A stretch of 64,000 bases of DNA from Paracrocinitomix sp040880585 (GTDB lineage Bacteria > Bacteroidota > Bacteroidia > Flavobacteriales_D > Crocinitomicaceae). Below are positions 35,238 to 42,373 of this stretch, one piece after another. Numbering within the stretch: the first letter of the stretch is position 1; each line of letters opens with the position of its first letter. The translations under genes and the position numbers were made by a program. The stretch is from assembly GCA_040880585.1 (NCBI GenBank), contig JBBDID010000052.1, positions 1 to 64,000 of the forward strand. The letters are read 5' to 3'. Below the pieces are notes generated by a model that was not told the DNA's origin, ran no database searches, and saw nothing but the letters and a program-made list of their open reading frames with translations.

Positions 35238-36243
35238 AATTGTTTTTCTCTTATTGGCTTCATTTTCACTTGTTGCTTGTAGTATCACACTCAAAAAAGA
35301 CGTTGAGACAGTACATTTTGATAAAACGCATTCAAGAGCATTGGATGTCTCTGATTCACTTACCGTAGTTGCAGGTTCTGCCGGGAAGTTTACCCTATAC
35401 AATACCGTTACACTTGAAATTATTCTGCAGGATTCGCTTCTGCCTGCTGAAGATATTAGAGATGTGGAAATCTTAGCAAATGGTGATATTTTATTCCTCA
35501 ACTCAGGAGAAAAGGGAATTATTTGGAAGTATAAAGCCGCAGAGGACATTATTGAAAAGGTTTTTCATCAGGATAACGTCTTTCTGGACGGTTTATCATT
35601 TTGGGATGGTCACAATGGTATTGCGTACGGTGATCCTGTAAATGACAAGTTTTTTATCCTTCTTACTGAAAATGGCGGTGAAAGCTGGAAAAAGGTTCAG
35701 AAAGATAAAATTCCTGAGATTTTGAGTAAAGAGGCCGGTTTTGCTGCAAGTGGAACCGGAATTGTGACGGTTGGAGACAGCGCAGCTTATATCGCTTCAG
35801 GTATTTCTGATACTGCCAGGCTTTATCGAACCTTTGACCGGGGCAAATCATGGGATGTTGTGAATACACCAATGAAATCAGGAGACAGTTATGGAATTTA
35901 CAGTACTTATTTTTGGACAGAGAACGAAGGAATCGTAGTAGGAGGCAGTTATTTATACCCTGGGGATAATGACAGTATTTGCTATCGTACAAACGACGCA
36001 GGACTCTCGTGGAAACAAGCGAATAAAGGCTTAGGTGGATACTGTTCCTGTGTGCACGGAACTGAAAACGGGAACTTCCTTATAGCGACCGGCAGAACCG
36101 GAACTTATTACTCGCTTAATAAAGGTAAGCGCTGGAAAAAATTGCTTGATGATAAATTTTATACTGTTAAAGTTTATAAGGGTAAACTGTATTTTTCAGG
36201 CAAAGACGGGCGATTTGCTGTTTATTCCTATAAGATTCAATAA
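35209..36243 (+). CDS. YCF48/BNR-repeat lipoprotein
   Basis: The product has 344 residues from MTIVRENFFK. An upstream start at 35164 would put 15 basic residues before the signal peptide. The signal ends in FSLVACS (lipobox VAC). The body has propeller-type repeats with Asp-box-like motifs (ENGGESWKKVQ, DRGKSWDVV, NDAGLSWKQ, LNKGKRWKKL) like those in the protein at 29071-30840, so it should fold as a beta-propeller on the outer membrane. Some homologues are labelled oxidoreductase without evidence. The start lies 29 nt inside the end of parC, so translation is probably coupled to it. Confidence 0.75.
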   Translation: MTIVRENFFKIVFLLLASFSLVACSITLKKDVETVHFDKTHSRALDVSDSLTVVAGSAGKFTLYNTVTLEIILQDSLLPAEDIRDVEILANGDILFLNSGEKGIIWKYKAAEDIIEKVFHQDNVFLDGLSFWDGHNGIAYGDPVNDKFFILLTENGGESWKKVQKDKIPEILSKEAGFAASGTGIVTVGDSAAYIASGISDTARLYRTFDRGKSWDVVNTPMKSGDSYGIYSTYFWTENEGIVVGGSYLYPGDNDSICYRTNDAGLSWKQANKGLGGYCSCVHGTENGNFLIATGRTGTYYSLNKGKRWKKLLDDKFYTVKVYKGKLYFSGKDGRFAVYSYKIQ

Positions 36244-36343
36244 GCCGTTCCAAAAACTGACAAAAATCAGTTGTCAGATTGCTCGGTGTCATTCTTCAAG
36301 CTTTCCATTCGCCCTAAATTTGGAATAGATAAAAACAAATATT

Positions 36344-36715
36344 ATGGCACATTCAAAAAGTATTTCAGACACAAATGAGCAAACCTTAGGCGCTTCAGGC
36401 ATTACCTTGACAGAGTCAAAAAAGAAGAAAGAGGCTTTTTCAGGGATAAAATGGCTAGACAATATTTTTGAAGATTATGAATTCAACCGATATGGTATTT
36501 ACGCCGTCTTGTTACTCGTAGTTGGTTGTATGGCGGGTATAGCAGTGGGAGTTGGAGCAATGAGCAGTTCGCTGCAAATTTCCCTCTTGGTGATTCCTAC
36601 TATGGCATCTTTGGTGATGATATTAGCAGTTGCACCTATGCGCCCCTTAATTTGGGTATCACTTTTTGCAATACTGGTAGATATAATCATGATTGTTTAC
36701 AATTTGCTGGTATAA
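36344..36715 (+). CDS. Small integral membrane protein
   Basis: The product has 123 residues. A polar N-terminal 50 residues is followed by three hydrophobic helices: YAVLLLVVGCMAGIAVGVGA, ISLLVIPTMASLVMILAVA and LIWVSLFAILVDIIMIVYNL. No family is recognised and there is no obvious partner. It is the last gene of the plus-strand run and is followed by a strong terminator, after which the accessory block starts. Confidence 0.7.
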   Translation: MAHSKSISDTNEQTLGASGITLTESKKKKEAFSGIKWLDNIFEDYEFNRYGIYAVLLLVVGCMAGIAVGVGAMSSSLQISLLVIPTMASLVMILAVAPMRPLIWVSLFAILVDIIMIVYNLLV

Positions 36716-36743
36716 CGAAATAAAACATTAATCAAGTAGGGTT

Positions 36744-36780
36744 AGGGGGCTTCCATCTTTTTGATGGAGCCCTCTTTTTT
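36744..36780 (+). terminator. Intrinsic terminator at the end of the plus-strand run
   Basis: AGGGGGC(T)TCCATC pairs with GATGGAGCCCTCT across TTTTT, with one bulged T, and a run of T follows to 36782. It marks the border between the conserved region and the accessory block. Confidence 0.85.
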
Positions 36781-36810
36781 TTGAGCTTTAGTTCATCCTT
36801 TTTTTACTCC

Positions 36811-36895
36811 AGTTGTCGTGGATTTGCAATCCAGTTGTCGCGGATTTGCAATCCGTGACGCATATTTTTGAGCCGCACGGATTGCAAATCTGCGC
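36811..36895. repeat. Palindromic repeat with GATTTGCAATCC core
   Basis: A single copy of GGATTTGCAATCC at 36819-36832 is followed by a hairpin: GCGGATTTGCAATCCGTG (36840-36857) with its inverted partner at 36876-36895. This family of 'sequence-reads-like-itself' palindromes is REP-like. The box polarity is wrong for attC (see rejected items). The rest of 36896-37015 shows no gene. Confidence 0.6.
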
Positions 36896-37015
36896 TAACA
36901 GGGATGGGCTGTTGCTCAAAGTCCTATTTTAAGGACTACAATCACTATTTCAAGGTTGAAAAAACGAGGATATGTCGCTATGTTGGAACTACATTTGTCG
37001 CTTAACCCTTCAAGG

Positions 37016-37181
37016 TACGAACCGCCGTGTACGTGATCCGTAGTGCCTATGCTGAAGCTTCGGCATAAGCATACGCACGGGTGGTACTTCGGAAAGCTCA
37101 GCAGAGCTGTGAGATTCTGGATACTGACTTTAAACGTCAGTAGGCGCACTCCGCTCAATTTTGGGCGGAGCCGTCTCGATT
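37016..37181 (+). mobile_element. 3' remnant of a group II intron (domains V-VI)
   Basis: GAACCGCCGTGTACG starts domain V and the sequence ends in a domain-VI-like stem (CACTCCG / CGGAG) and TCTCGATT, like the complete intron at 38794-39416. Domain V is interrupted. A 38-nt segment (37038-37075) identical to that in the other intron sits in its apical loop, and extra hairpins lie after it (AGCTC/GAGCT near 37097-37107; ACTGAC/GTCAGT at 37123-37141). No 5' part or reverse transcriptase remains. It lies 19 nt past the stop of the minus-strand ATPase gene, in antisense. Confidence 0.65.
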
Positions 37182-37199
37182 ATCGGTTCGCCCTTATTT

Positions 37200-38411
37200 T
37201 TAGGTATTTATTAGCCAATCTATTGCGTTTATTTTTTTTATTCCGTTATATGTTCCTGTTTCATAATCCATTGTGATTAAAAGTTTTTCGTGATGGTCTC
37301 TTATACTGTCAAAAGGAGCTAACTCACGTTCTAAAGTCGCTGTGTTTTGTACTGTTTGCGAAACTTGTATGTATTGTGTAAAACCTTCGTTGTTGCGAAC
37401 AACAAAATCAATTTCTAAATTATTTGTTTTCCCTATCCATACTTGGTTGTTTCTGCGTTTTAGTTCAAGATAAATTAAATTTTCAAGTAAATGTCCTGTA
37501 TCGTTTGCCAATTCTTTCCCAAGTAATGCGTTGCGAAAACCCAAATCCACTAAATAGTATTTTTCTTGTGTTGCCAGATGTTGTTTCCCTTTGATGTCGT
37601 AGCGGTTTACTTTGTAAAACAAGTAGGCTTCAACCAAAGTGTCAATGTACTTTGATACCGTTTTGTTGTCAATTTTCTTTTTGTTTGCCGTTAAAATTTT
37701 GGCAATGTTTCCTGCCGAAACACTTAAACCAATCGAATCTATTAAGAAGTTTACAACTTCCTGATAGGATTCTTCAGCATAAATAGTGTAGCGTTGAGAA
37801 ATATCGTTTTCGTAGATGTTTTTGAAAACCATTTGCAAATATTCATTTGCAAAATTATTTCCTTCTGCTGAAAGTCTTACGGCTTCGGGAAAACCACCTG
37901 TACGGATATATTCTACAAAAGCACGGTCGGGGTTTGTGGTCTTGCCTGTGAAGACTAAATATTCGGCAAAAGAAAAAGGCAATACATTTATTTCAAAAGC
38001 TCTACCTGTCAGCAAAGTTGCCAATTCGCTTGATAATAAGAATGCGTTTGAACCTGTAACGTATAAATCTATGTTTGGGTGAACATACAAGCCTTCCAAC
38101 AGTTTTTCAAATTCCGGAACGTTTTGCACTTCGTCAATAAATACGTAATTCGTTACATTTCTTTTGAGGTTCTTAATGATGTAATCGTAAATCTCTTTCC
38201 AATTTTTTTCTGCTAAAAACCGAAATTCGGGCATATCCATATTGATTGCCAAGATGGAAACCTTGCTGTTTTCTTTACGCAACAAATCTTGAAACTGTGC
38301 CATCAGAGTTGATTTCCCACAACGCCTAACGCCTGTGGCAACCTTAATTAGATTTTTATCTTTGAGAACACTAAGTGTATCTATGTATCGCTTACGTGCT
38401 ATTATTTGCAT
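37200..38411 (-). CDS. AAA ATPase with DUF4143 domain
   Basis: The product has 403 residues. Walker A is GVRRCGKSTLM (around residues 27-37), and Walker B lies in NYVFIDEVQNVPEFE. The sensor region LYVTGSNAFLLSSELATLLTGR is typical of AAA_14. A winged-helix part follows, and a C-terminal DUF4143 nuclease-like domain has NLEIDFVVRNNEG. These proteins are common in cassettes and often single-gene accessory ATPases of unknown role, sometimes suspected in toxin-antitoxin-like or defence functions. The gene behaves as a cassette here: alone, own operator-like repeat upstream (38427-38470), attC-like site beyond it and an intron remnant at its 3' end. Confidence 0.85.
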   Translation of the reverse strand: MQIIARKRYIDTLSVLKDKNLIKVATGVRRCGKSTLMAQFQDLLRKENSKVSILAINMDMPEFRFLAEKNWKEIYDYIIKNLKRNVTNYVFIDEVQNVPEFEKLLEGLYVHPNIDLYVTGSNAFLLSSELATLLTGRAFEINVLPFSFAEYLVFTGKTTNPDRAFVEYIRTGGFPEAVRLSAEGNNFANEYLQMVFKNIYENDISQRYTIYAEESYQEVVNFLIDSIGLSVSAGNIAKILTANKKKIDNKTVSKYIDTLVEAYLFYKVNRYDIKGKQHLATQEKYYLVDLGFRNALLGKELANDTGHLLENLIYLELKRRNNQVWIGKTNNLEIDFVVRNNEGFTQYIQVSQTVQNTATLERELAPFDSIRDHHEKLLITMDYETGTYNGIKKINAIDWLINT

Positions 38412-38426
38412 TGAGCAAAGGTAAAC

Positions 38427-38470
38427 AAAATTCCTAAAACTTATTAATAATAATGTCTTTTAGGAATTTT
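38427..38470 (-). promoter_or_regulatory. Perfect 13-bp inverted repeat, candidate operator
   Basis: AAAATTCCTAAAA (38427-38439) and TTTTAGGAATTTT (38458-38470) are separated by 18 nt, just upstream of the DUF4143 ATPase start (38411). A -7-like TACCTTTG lies between the repeat and the start (minus, 38423-38416). Autoregulation is inferred. Confidence 0.6.
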
Positions 38471-38580
38471 AGAGAATTTTGTAAGGTTCGATATTTTGCG
38501 TTTAAAACTAAAGTCTTTGACTACTAAATTTCCTCTGTCAAATGTCATTCGTGCTGGTCTTGCTGTCTTTTTAGGGTGAC

Positions 38581-38716
38581 CCATAACGGTTTCGGCATAT
38601 AGAAAGGGGGGCATTTATAGCACGGTTCCTGTCCACCGCTACCAAAGGTAGTAGAAAGTAATGACCTGTCAAACTGCACCGAACCGCCCACTTTTTTATA
38701 TGCCGTGTGTGTGCCC
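38581..38716 (-). other. attC-like recombination site 3
   Basis: On the plus strand, CGGCATATAGAAAG... (38593-38612) pairs with an almost complementary arm at 38686-38705. On the minus strand the distal end reads GTTATGG (38587-38581), a relaxed GTTRRRY box with the conserved GTT. The opposite box is degenerate (GGGCACAC). The site lies between the ATPase cassette and the group II intron / Fic cassette. Confidence 0.6.
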
Positions 38717-38793
38717 TGCATGAGCAGAGCAACACGCTTAGTGAAGCTCTAATAAATATTTGAAATTGCAAATTAAAAATGAGAAAAGCAAGC

Positions 38794-39416
38794 GTGTGAT
38801 TTTCCAGAGGGTGTAAGTCCCTTAATTGCGGGAGTAACGCCCCGAAAATTTAGCAAGTTGCAAGGTTGCTAACCGTGAGGTTAGGACTGAAGGAAGCAAG
38901 ACTGCAAAGTCCGGTACTGACGAACAGAAACGGCATAAGAGGCTATAAAACGAGGATGAGCAAGCACACCTTTGCAACGTCCAAAGAATACAAAAGTCGT
39001 TTTATAGTAGATGCCGCAGGGATTGGATGAAGGAAAATGCTCTTACCGGGGGAGGTCTTGGAATAGATTCGGTTTCTATGTGCCAAGAAGTCAGCAGACC
39101 GCGTGCCGCCTAAAGCTTCAGCGGTGGCGCAGGTCATAGTACCTTGTAGTAACGAGCGGATGAATAAATCCGAGGTCTCACAAGCAAGGGAAGGACTGAA
39201 CGTTGGGTAGTTAAAAATTCGATAAGGAATACTTCGTATAGCCTTATCCTAAACTACAACAAAGCCGAAAAAGGTGAAAAGAGCTTTTACTGTATGCCCA
39301 ACGAACCGCCGTATACGAGAACCGTAGTGCCTATGCTGAAGCTTCGGCATAAGCATACGTACGGTGGTGTGAGAGGCGCACCGTGGGCATTATTGCTCAC
39401 GGCCGTCTACTCGATT
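38794..39416 (+). mobile_element. ORF-less group II intron
   Basis: It begins with GTGTGATTTTCCAGAGGGTG, fitting the GUGYG 5' consensus and domain I start, and ends with domain V (GAACCGCCGTATACG...TACGGTGGTGTGAG, 39303-39372) and a domain VI ending CTACTCGAT. GTTGGG (39203-39208 region) and CCCAAC (39296-39301) close a short domain IV without any reverse transcriptase. The 623-nt length is that of an RNA-only intron. Domain V carries a 38-nt segment (39322-39359) with a palindrome in its apical loop. The intron is antisense to the Fic gene and its 3' end lies inside the last codons of that frame (stop at 39390). Confidence 0.75.
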
Positions 39417-40526
39417 ACCAGCTGGCATTCCTATCAGTTCGTAATTTGTACTTCTTCCTCCTGCAGGTTCTTTTTGCAATATTCCTTTCTCAATCAAGTC
39501 GTTAATATCTCTAACTGCCGAATCTTTAGAACATTTTGCAATTTTCGCCCATTTTGAAGATGTTAATTTTCCGTCAAAGTCATCCATTAATTTATTCAAT
39601 ATTTTTCTTTGACGGTCATTTATCGCTGTATCTATATGTTTTTGCCAAAAATCGGCTTTAAATAGAACTCTTGTTAGTATTGAATCTGTAGCTTTCAAAG
39701 CATTAATCAAGCAGTTTAAAAACCAAACAATCCAATCAGTTATATCTAAATTCCCTTTTTGAGTTTTTTCCAATATCTCATAGTATTGCTTTCTTTCTAT
39801 TCTAATCTGAGCGGACATGCTGTAAAAGCGTTGGTTACTTTTATCAGACTGAGCAAGAAGCATATCTGTCAACGCTCTTGTTATCCTACCGTTTCCATCT
39901 TCAAAAGGATGAATAGTCACAAACCATAAGTGTGCAATTGCAGCTTTAATTACAAAGTCAATTTTACTGTTATTGAACCAATCAATAAATCGGGTCATTT
40001 CTTTTTCCACTACATCAGAATCAGGCGCCTGGAAATGTACTTTTTCTTTTCCCATTGCTCCAGAAACAACCTGCATAGGTCCCGTAGTATCTTTTCTCCA
40101 GTCTGCAACAGTTATCTTATACATTCCACTCCTACCTGTTGGAAATAATGCAGCATGCCAATCAAAAAGTCTCTCAGCTGTCAATGGGGCAAAGCAATTT
40201 TGAGTTGCATCAAGCATCATTTCAACTACTCCTTCTACATTCCTGTCAGATTCAACTGCTCCTGCTATTTCCATTCCTAATCTGCGGGCAATTGAAGAAC
40301 GTACCTGGTCAGGATTAAGAAATTCCCCTTCAATTTCAGATGATTTTAATACATCAAGAGTCAACGTATCAAGCAAAGCCTCATTTCTTAAATCGAAACC
40401 TAATGTTTCCATTTTTCCGATAAGTCTGCCCTGTAAATTTCTTGCCTCACTCAGCAAGTCCAAGAAATCATTACTATTCCAAGTAAATTCAGACCAATTG
40501 TCTTTTTGATGTATAAAAGCGTTCAT
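39390..40526 (-). CDS. Fic-family AMPylator
   Basis: From the Met at 40526 the product has 378 residues. An upstream Met at 40544 falls inside an inverted repeat. The segment KSSEIEGE carries the inhibitory motif (S/T)xxxE(G/N) in the N-terminal helix, and the active-site motif is HPFEDGNGR. The family transfers AMP, or other nucleotide moieties, to Tyr/Ser/Thr of target proteins and is kept in check by the inhibitory Glu, so this is a class II Fic protein. A C-terminal winged helix follows (WAKIAKCSKDSAVRDINDLI). The last about 10 codons (NRVDGREQ) are encoded by the end of the group II intron, so the native C-terminus was altered. Confidence 0.88.
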   Translation of the reverse strand: MNAFIHQKDNWSEFTWNSNDFLDLLSEARNLQGRLIGKMETLGFDLRNEALLDTLTLDVLKSSEIEGEFLNPDQVRSSIARRLGMEIAGAVESDRNVEGVVEMMLDATQNCFAPLTAERLFDWHAALFPTGRSGMYKITVADWRKDTTGPMQVVSGAMGKEKVHFQAPDSDVVEKEMTRFIDWFNNSKIDFVIKAAIAHLWFVTIHPFEDGNGRITRALTDMLLAQSDKSNQRFYSMSAQIRIERKQYYEILEKTQKGNLDITDWIVWFLNCLINALKATDSILTRVLFKADFWQKHIDTAINDRQRKILNKLMDDFDGKLTSSKWAKIAKCSKDSAVRDINDLIEKGILQKEPAGGRSTNYELIGMPAGNRVDGREQ

Positions 40527-40537
40527 TTGATGCATTA

Positions 40538-40570
40538 TTTGCAACGAAAATAACGCTTATTCGTTGCAAA
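40538..40570 (-). promoter_or_regulatory. Perfect 11-bp inverted repeat, candidate Fic operator
   Basis: TTTGCAACGAA (40538-40548) and TTCGTTGCAAA (40560-40570) are separated by 11 nt and overlap the region upstream of the Fic start. This is the second cassette gene in this block with a perfect inverted repeat at its promoter. Confidence 0.6.
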
Positions 40571-40642
40571 TCAAAATTAATTGTCGCTTATTTTGCGTCA
40601 AATCCACATGTTAATCGTTGCACTGTCGTTTCTTTTGCTTGC

Positions 40643-40776
40643 TGGTAACGTTCCGCAGCTAAGAAACGTGGGGCTTTTTGGAGCACTTTCCTGTCCGCTC
40701 GTGACAAAGATAGCCACGAAGAACGAACCTTGCTGTAACCACTGTCCACCCCATGTTTTCTTAGATGCTGTTGGGC
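40643..40776 (-). other. attC-like recombination site 2
   Basis: CAGCTAAGAAACGTGGGG (40656-40673) pairs with an almost complementary arm at 40749-40770. On the minus strand the R'' box GCCCAAC (40776-40770) is 7 nt after the stop of the lipoprotein gene, and the R' box is GTTACCA (40649-40643). This is the normal geometry of a gene cassette. Confidence 0.75.
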
Positions 40777-40783
40777 AAAGTAA

Positions 40784-41518
40784 TTATTCTTTAGTCGCCT
40801 TATATCCCATGCTTGACAAGTCTCCGTCCTTATCATAAAGTGTCATGTTTTTATTAGCGTCAATTCGATAATACTCACCGTATTTATTGCCTTTCACGTA
40901 ATATTTGTCTCCCTTCTTTTCAAGTATTTCTGTCTTGTAGTCCTTTTCGGGGATTACTCCGATATACTCTGTCCCCTTTTTGTATATCTCATACGGATAT
41001 TCCATTTTGGCTGGCTTATTAGTAATGCGCCATTTGCCAAATAATTCATAGTCCTTCTTGATTTGTTCATAATTGCTATTTCCTGAGGCAGTTTCAACTT
41101 CCTCAACTGGCTTAGCATTTATTGCATCCGAAAATATTTTATTGAAACTTTTCGTTACTTCTGTTTCTTGTCCTTTCGAACTAACATACTCCATTCCCAA
41201 AGATTTAAGTTCTCCGGCAACAACGCCTTTTTGGAGAAGTAGTTTGGAGTCTGGGTTGTTTTCAAGTTTTTCAACTTCTTTTAACCATTTATTGTATGGT
41301 CCACCTTCACCAAATCCATATTTTTTAAAGTATTCTTTCCCTTTAAATTCGATTAGCTCATTGTATAGTGACTTGAACTGTCCAAAAATTTTCTCAATTT
41401 TTTCGGTGTTGTCAACTTCTTCAACCTTAACGGTCTCGGTTTCTTTAGTTTCCTGTGTGTTGTTCTGACAAGATAAAATACTTGTCGCAACGAATACGGT
41501 GATAATTATTTTCTTCAT
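40784..41518 (-). CDS. Cassette lipoprotein
   Basis: The product has 244 residues. A signal with lipobox SILSC and an Asn/Thr/Glu tether is followed by a Lys/Glu-rich helical part (VEEVDNTEKIEKIFGQFKSL). The C-terminal third is beta-rich (IGVIPEKDYKTEILEKKGDK) with paired Tyr/Gly motifs, similar to small lipocalin/DUF-type domains. No confident family. It ends 7 nt before the R'' box of the attC-like site at 40643-40776 and follows the smaller lipoprotein gene (gap 12 nt). Both belong to one cassette. Confidence 0.65.
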   Translation of the reverse strand: MKKIIITVFVATSILSCQNNTQETKETETVKVEEVDNTEKIEKIFGQFKSLYNELIEFKGKEYFKKYGFGEGGPYNKWLKEVEKLENNPDSKLLLQKGVVAGELKSLGMEYVSSKGQETEVTKSFNKIFSDAINAKPVEEVETASGNSNYEQIKKDYELFGKWRITNKPAKMEYPYEIYKKGTEYIGVIPEKDYKTEILEKKGDKYYVKGNKYGEYYRIDANKNMTLYDKDGDLSSMGYKATKE

Positions 41519-41530
41519 TTTCTTTTGATT

Positions 41531-41890
41531 TTAGTATCCCATTTGTTTAATGCACAAAGCGGCAATAGTCGAAACCGCCTCATTATTTGTATTTTCCAAA
41601 TCTCTTGTCGCTTCATCTATACAAATTTGTAAGTCTTGTGCTCTTTTTTTGAGCACGTCCATTGAGACTGAGTTGTCAACGGCAGCCATAAAGTCACCAC
41701 AAGTAGCCAATTTATTCTTTTCTGTGGCGGTTTTCCATTCAGCAATTTTTGCTTTGTGTAACGTTCCTCCTTCATACCATTTTTCAACTGTTGATTTTGG
41801 CGTTGTGTTTTTCGTTTGAGAATTGTCGCTACTTCCTCCACAACTTGTCAGAAGGAGTCCAATAATTGATAAGGCGATTAGATTTTTCAT
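41531..41890 (-). CDS. Small cassette lipoprotein
   Basis: The product has 119 residues. The signal ends in LLTSCGGSSD, a clear lipobox. The mature part has a helical segment with a Cys pair (TCGDFMAAV... LQICIDEA) and a final Cys (AALCIKQM), possibly a small disulfide-stabilised helical bundle. I do not recognise a family. It starts 25 nt downstream of the attC-like site at 41915-42049 on the minus strand, so it is the first gene of the two-gene lipoprotein cassette. Confidence 0.6.
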   Translation of the reverse strand: MKNLIALSIIGLLLTSCGGSSDNSQTKNTTPKSTVEKWYEGGTLHKAKIAEWKTATEKNKLATCGDFMAAVDNSVSMDVLKKRAQDLQICIDEATRDLENTNNEAVSTIAALCIKQMGY

Positions 41891-41914
41891 GTCGTTTTGT
41901 TTTAGTTTTTATTT

Positions 41915-42049
41915 TGCCCAACGTTCCCAGGCCAGGCGCCAGTGGCGGGTTTAAGACCACTTCACTGCGAAGCCACTCCAAAGATAAATAAAACCAATGA
42001 ACTTTCGGCTACTACATCACCCGCCATTGCGCTTGACCTGTGTTGGGCA
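41915..42049 (-). other. attC-like recombination site 1
   Basis: Outer boxes GCCCAAC (41916-41922) and GTTGGGC (42042-42048) are perfect. Inside, TGGCGGGT (41943-41950) pairs with ACCCGCCA (42019-42026), and most of 41928-41942 pairs with 42027-42040 with a few bulges, as in natural attC. Read on the minus strand, the R' GTTGGGC faces the lipoprotein genes. It is the clearest attC-like site of the three. Confidence 0.78.
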
Positions 42050-42373
42050 TCTGTAGGCTGCCTTTACTTTCTCGTCTGCGGTAATTTTCTATAAAAAACC
42101 TTTCTCTTTTCTAAATTATCCGTTTACAATATTTTCCCCATATAGACGTAATTGTGCGATGGCTTTTGCTTATTGCCTGATGGGATGTGCGTGGATGGCA
42201 ATGGGCAAAAATCATAAGAATATCTTAAACATACTTTTAAGTACTTAGCATTATATTAATTAAATCACGGGAGGATTTTTTGTTTACATTTGCTTCTGAC
42301 AAGTAAGTGGGTTTAACTTCTTATATATCCATGGTATGTTTGTTGTATATATATTTTTTTTAAAAATAATGAT
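42050..42373. other. Gene-free leader of the R-M system
   Basis: No coding sequence is visible. The first part (42042-42064) is an inverted copy of the segment at 45850-45871. A -7-like TACATTTG (42285-42292) could start the R-M transcript about 80 nt before its ATG. Confidence 0.4.

Noticed and set aside
36840..36895. The GATTTGCAATCC palindrome as a fourth attC-like site
   Set aside because: The end boxes have the wrong polarity (GTTG at the left, CTAAC at the right), and both arms are almost perfect, unlike attC with bulges. It fits a REP-like palindrome.
37043..37276. 77-codon plus-strand frame over the intron tail
   Set aside because: It lies across the intron domain V/VI remnant and the ATPase end, with no start context or family.
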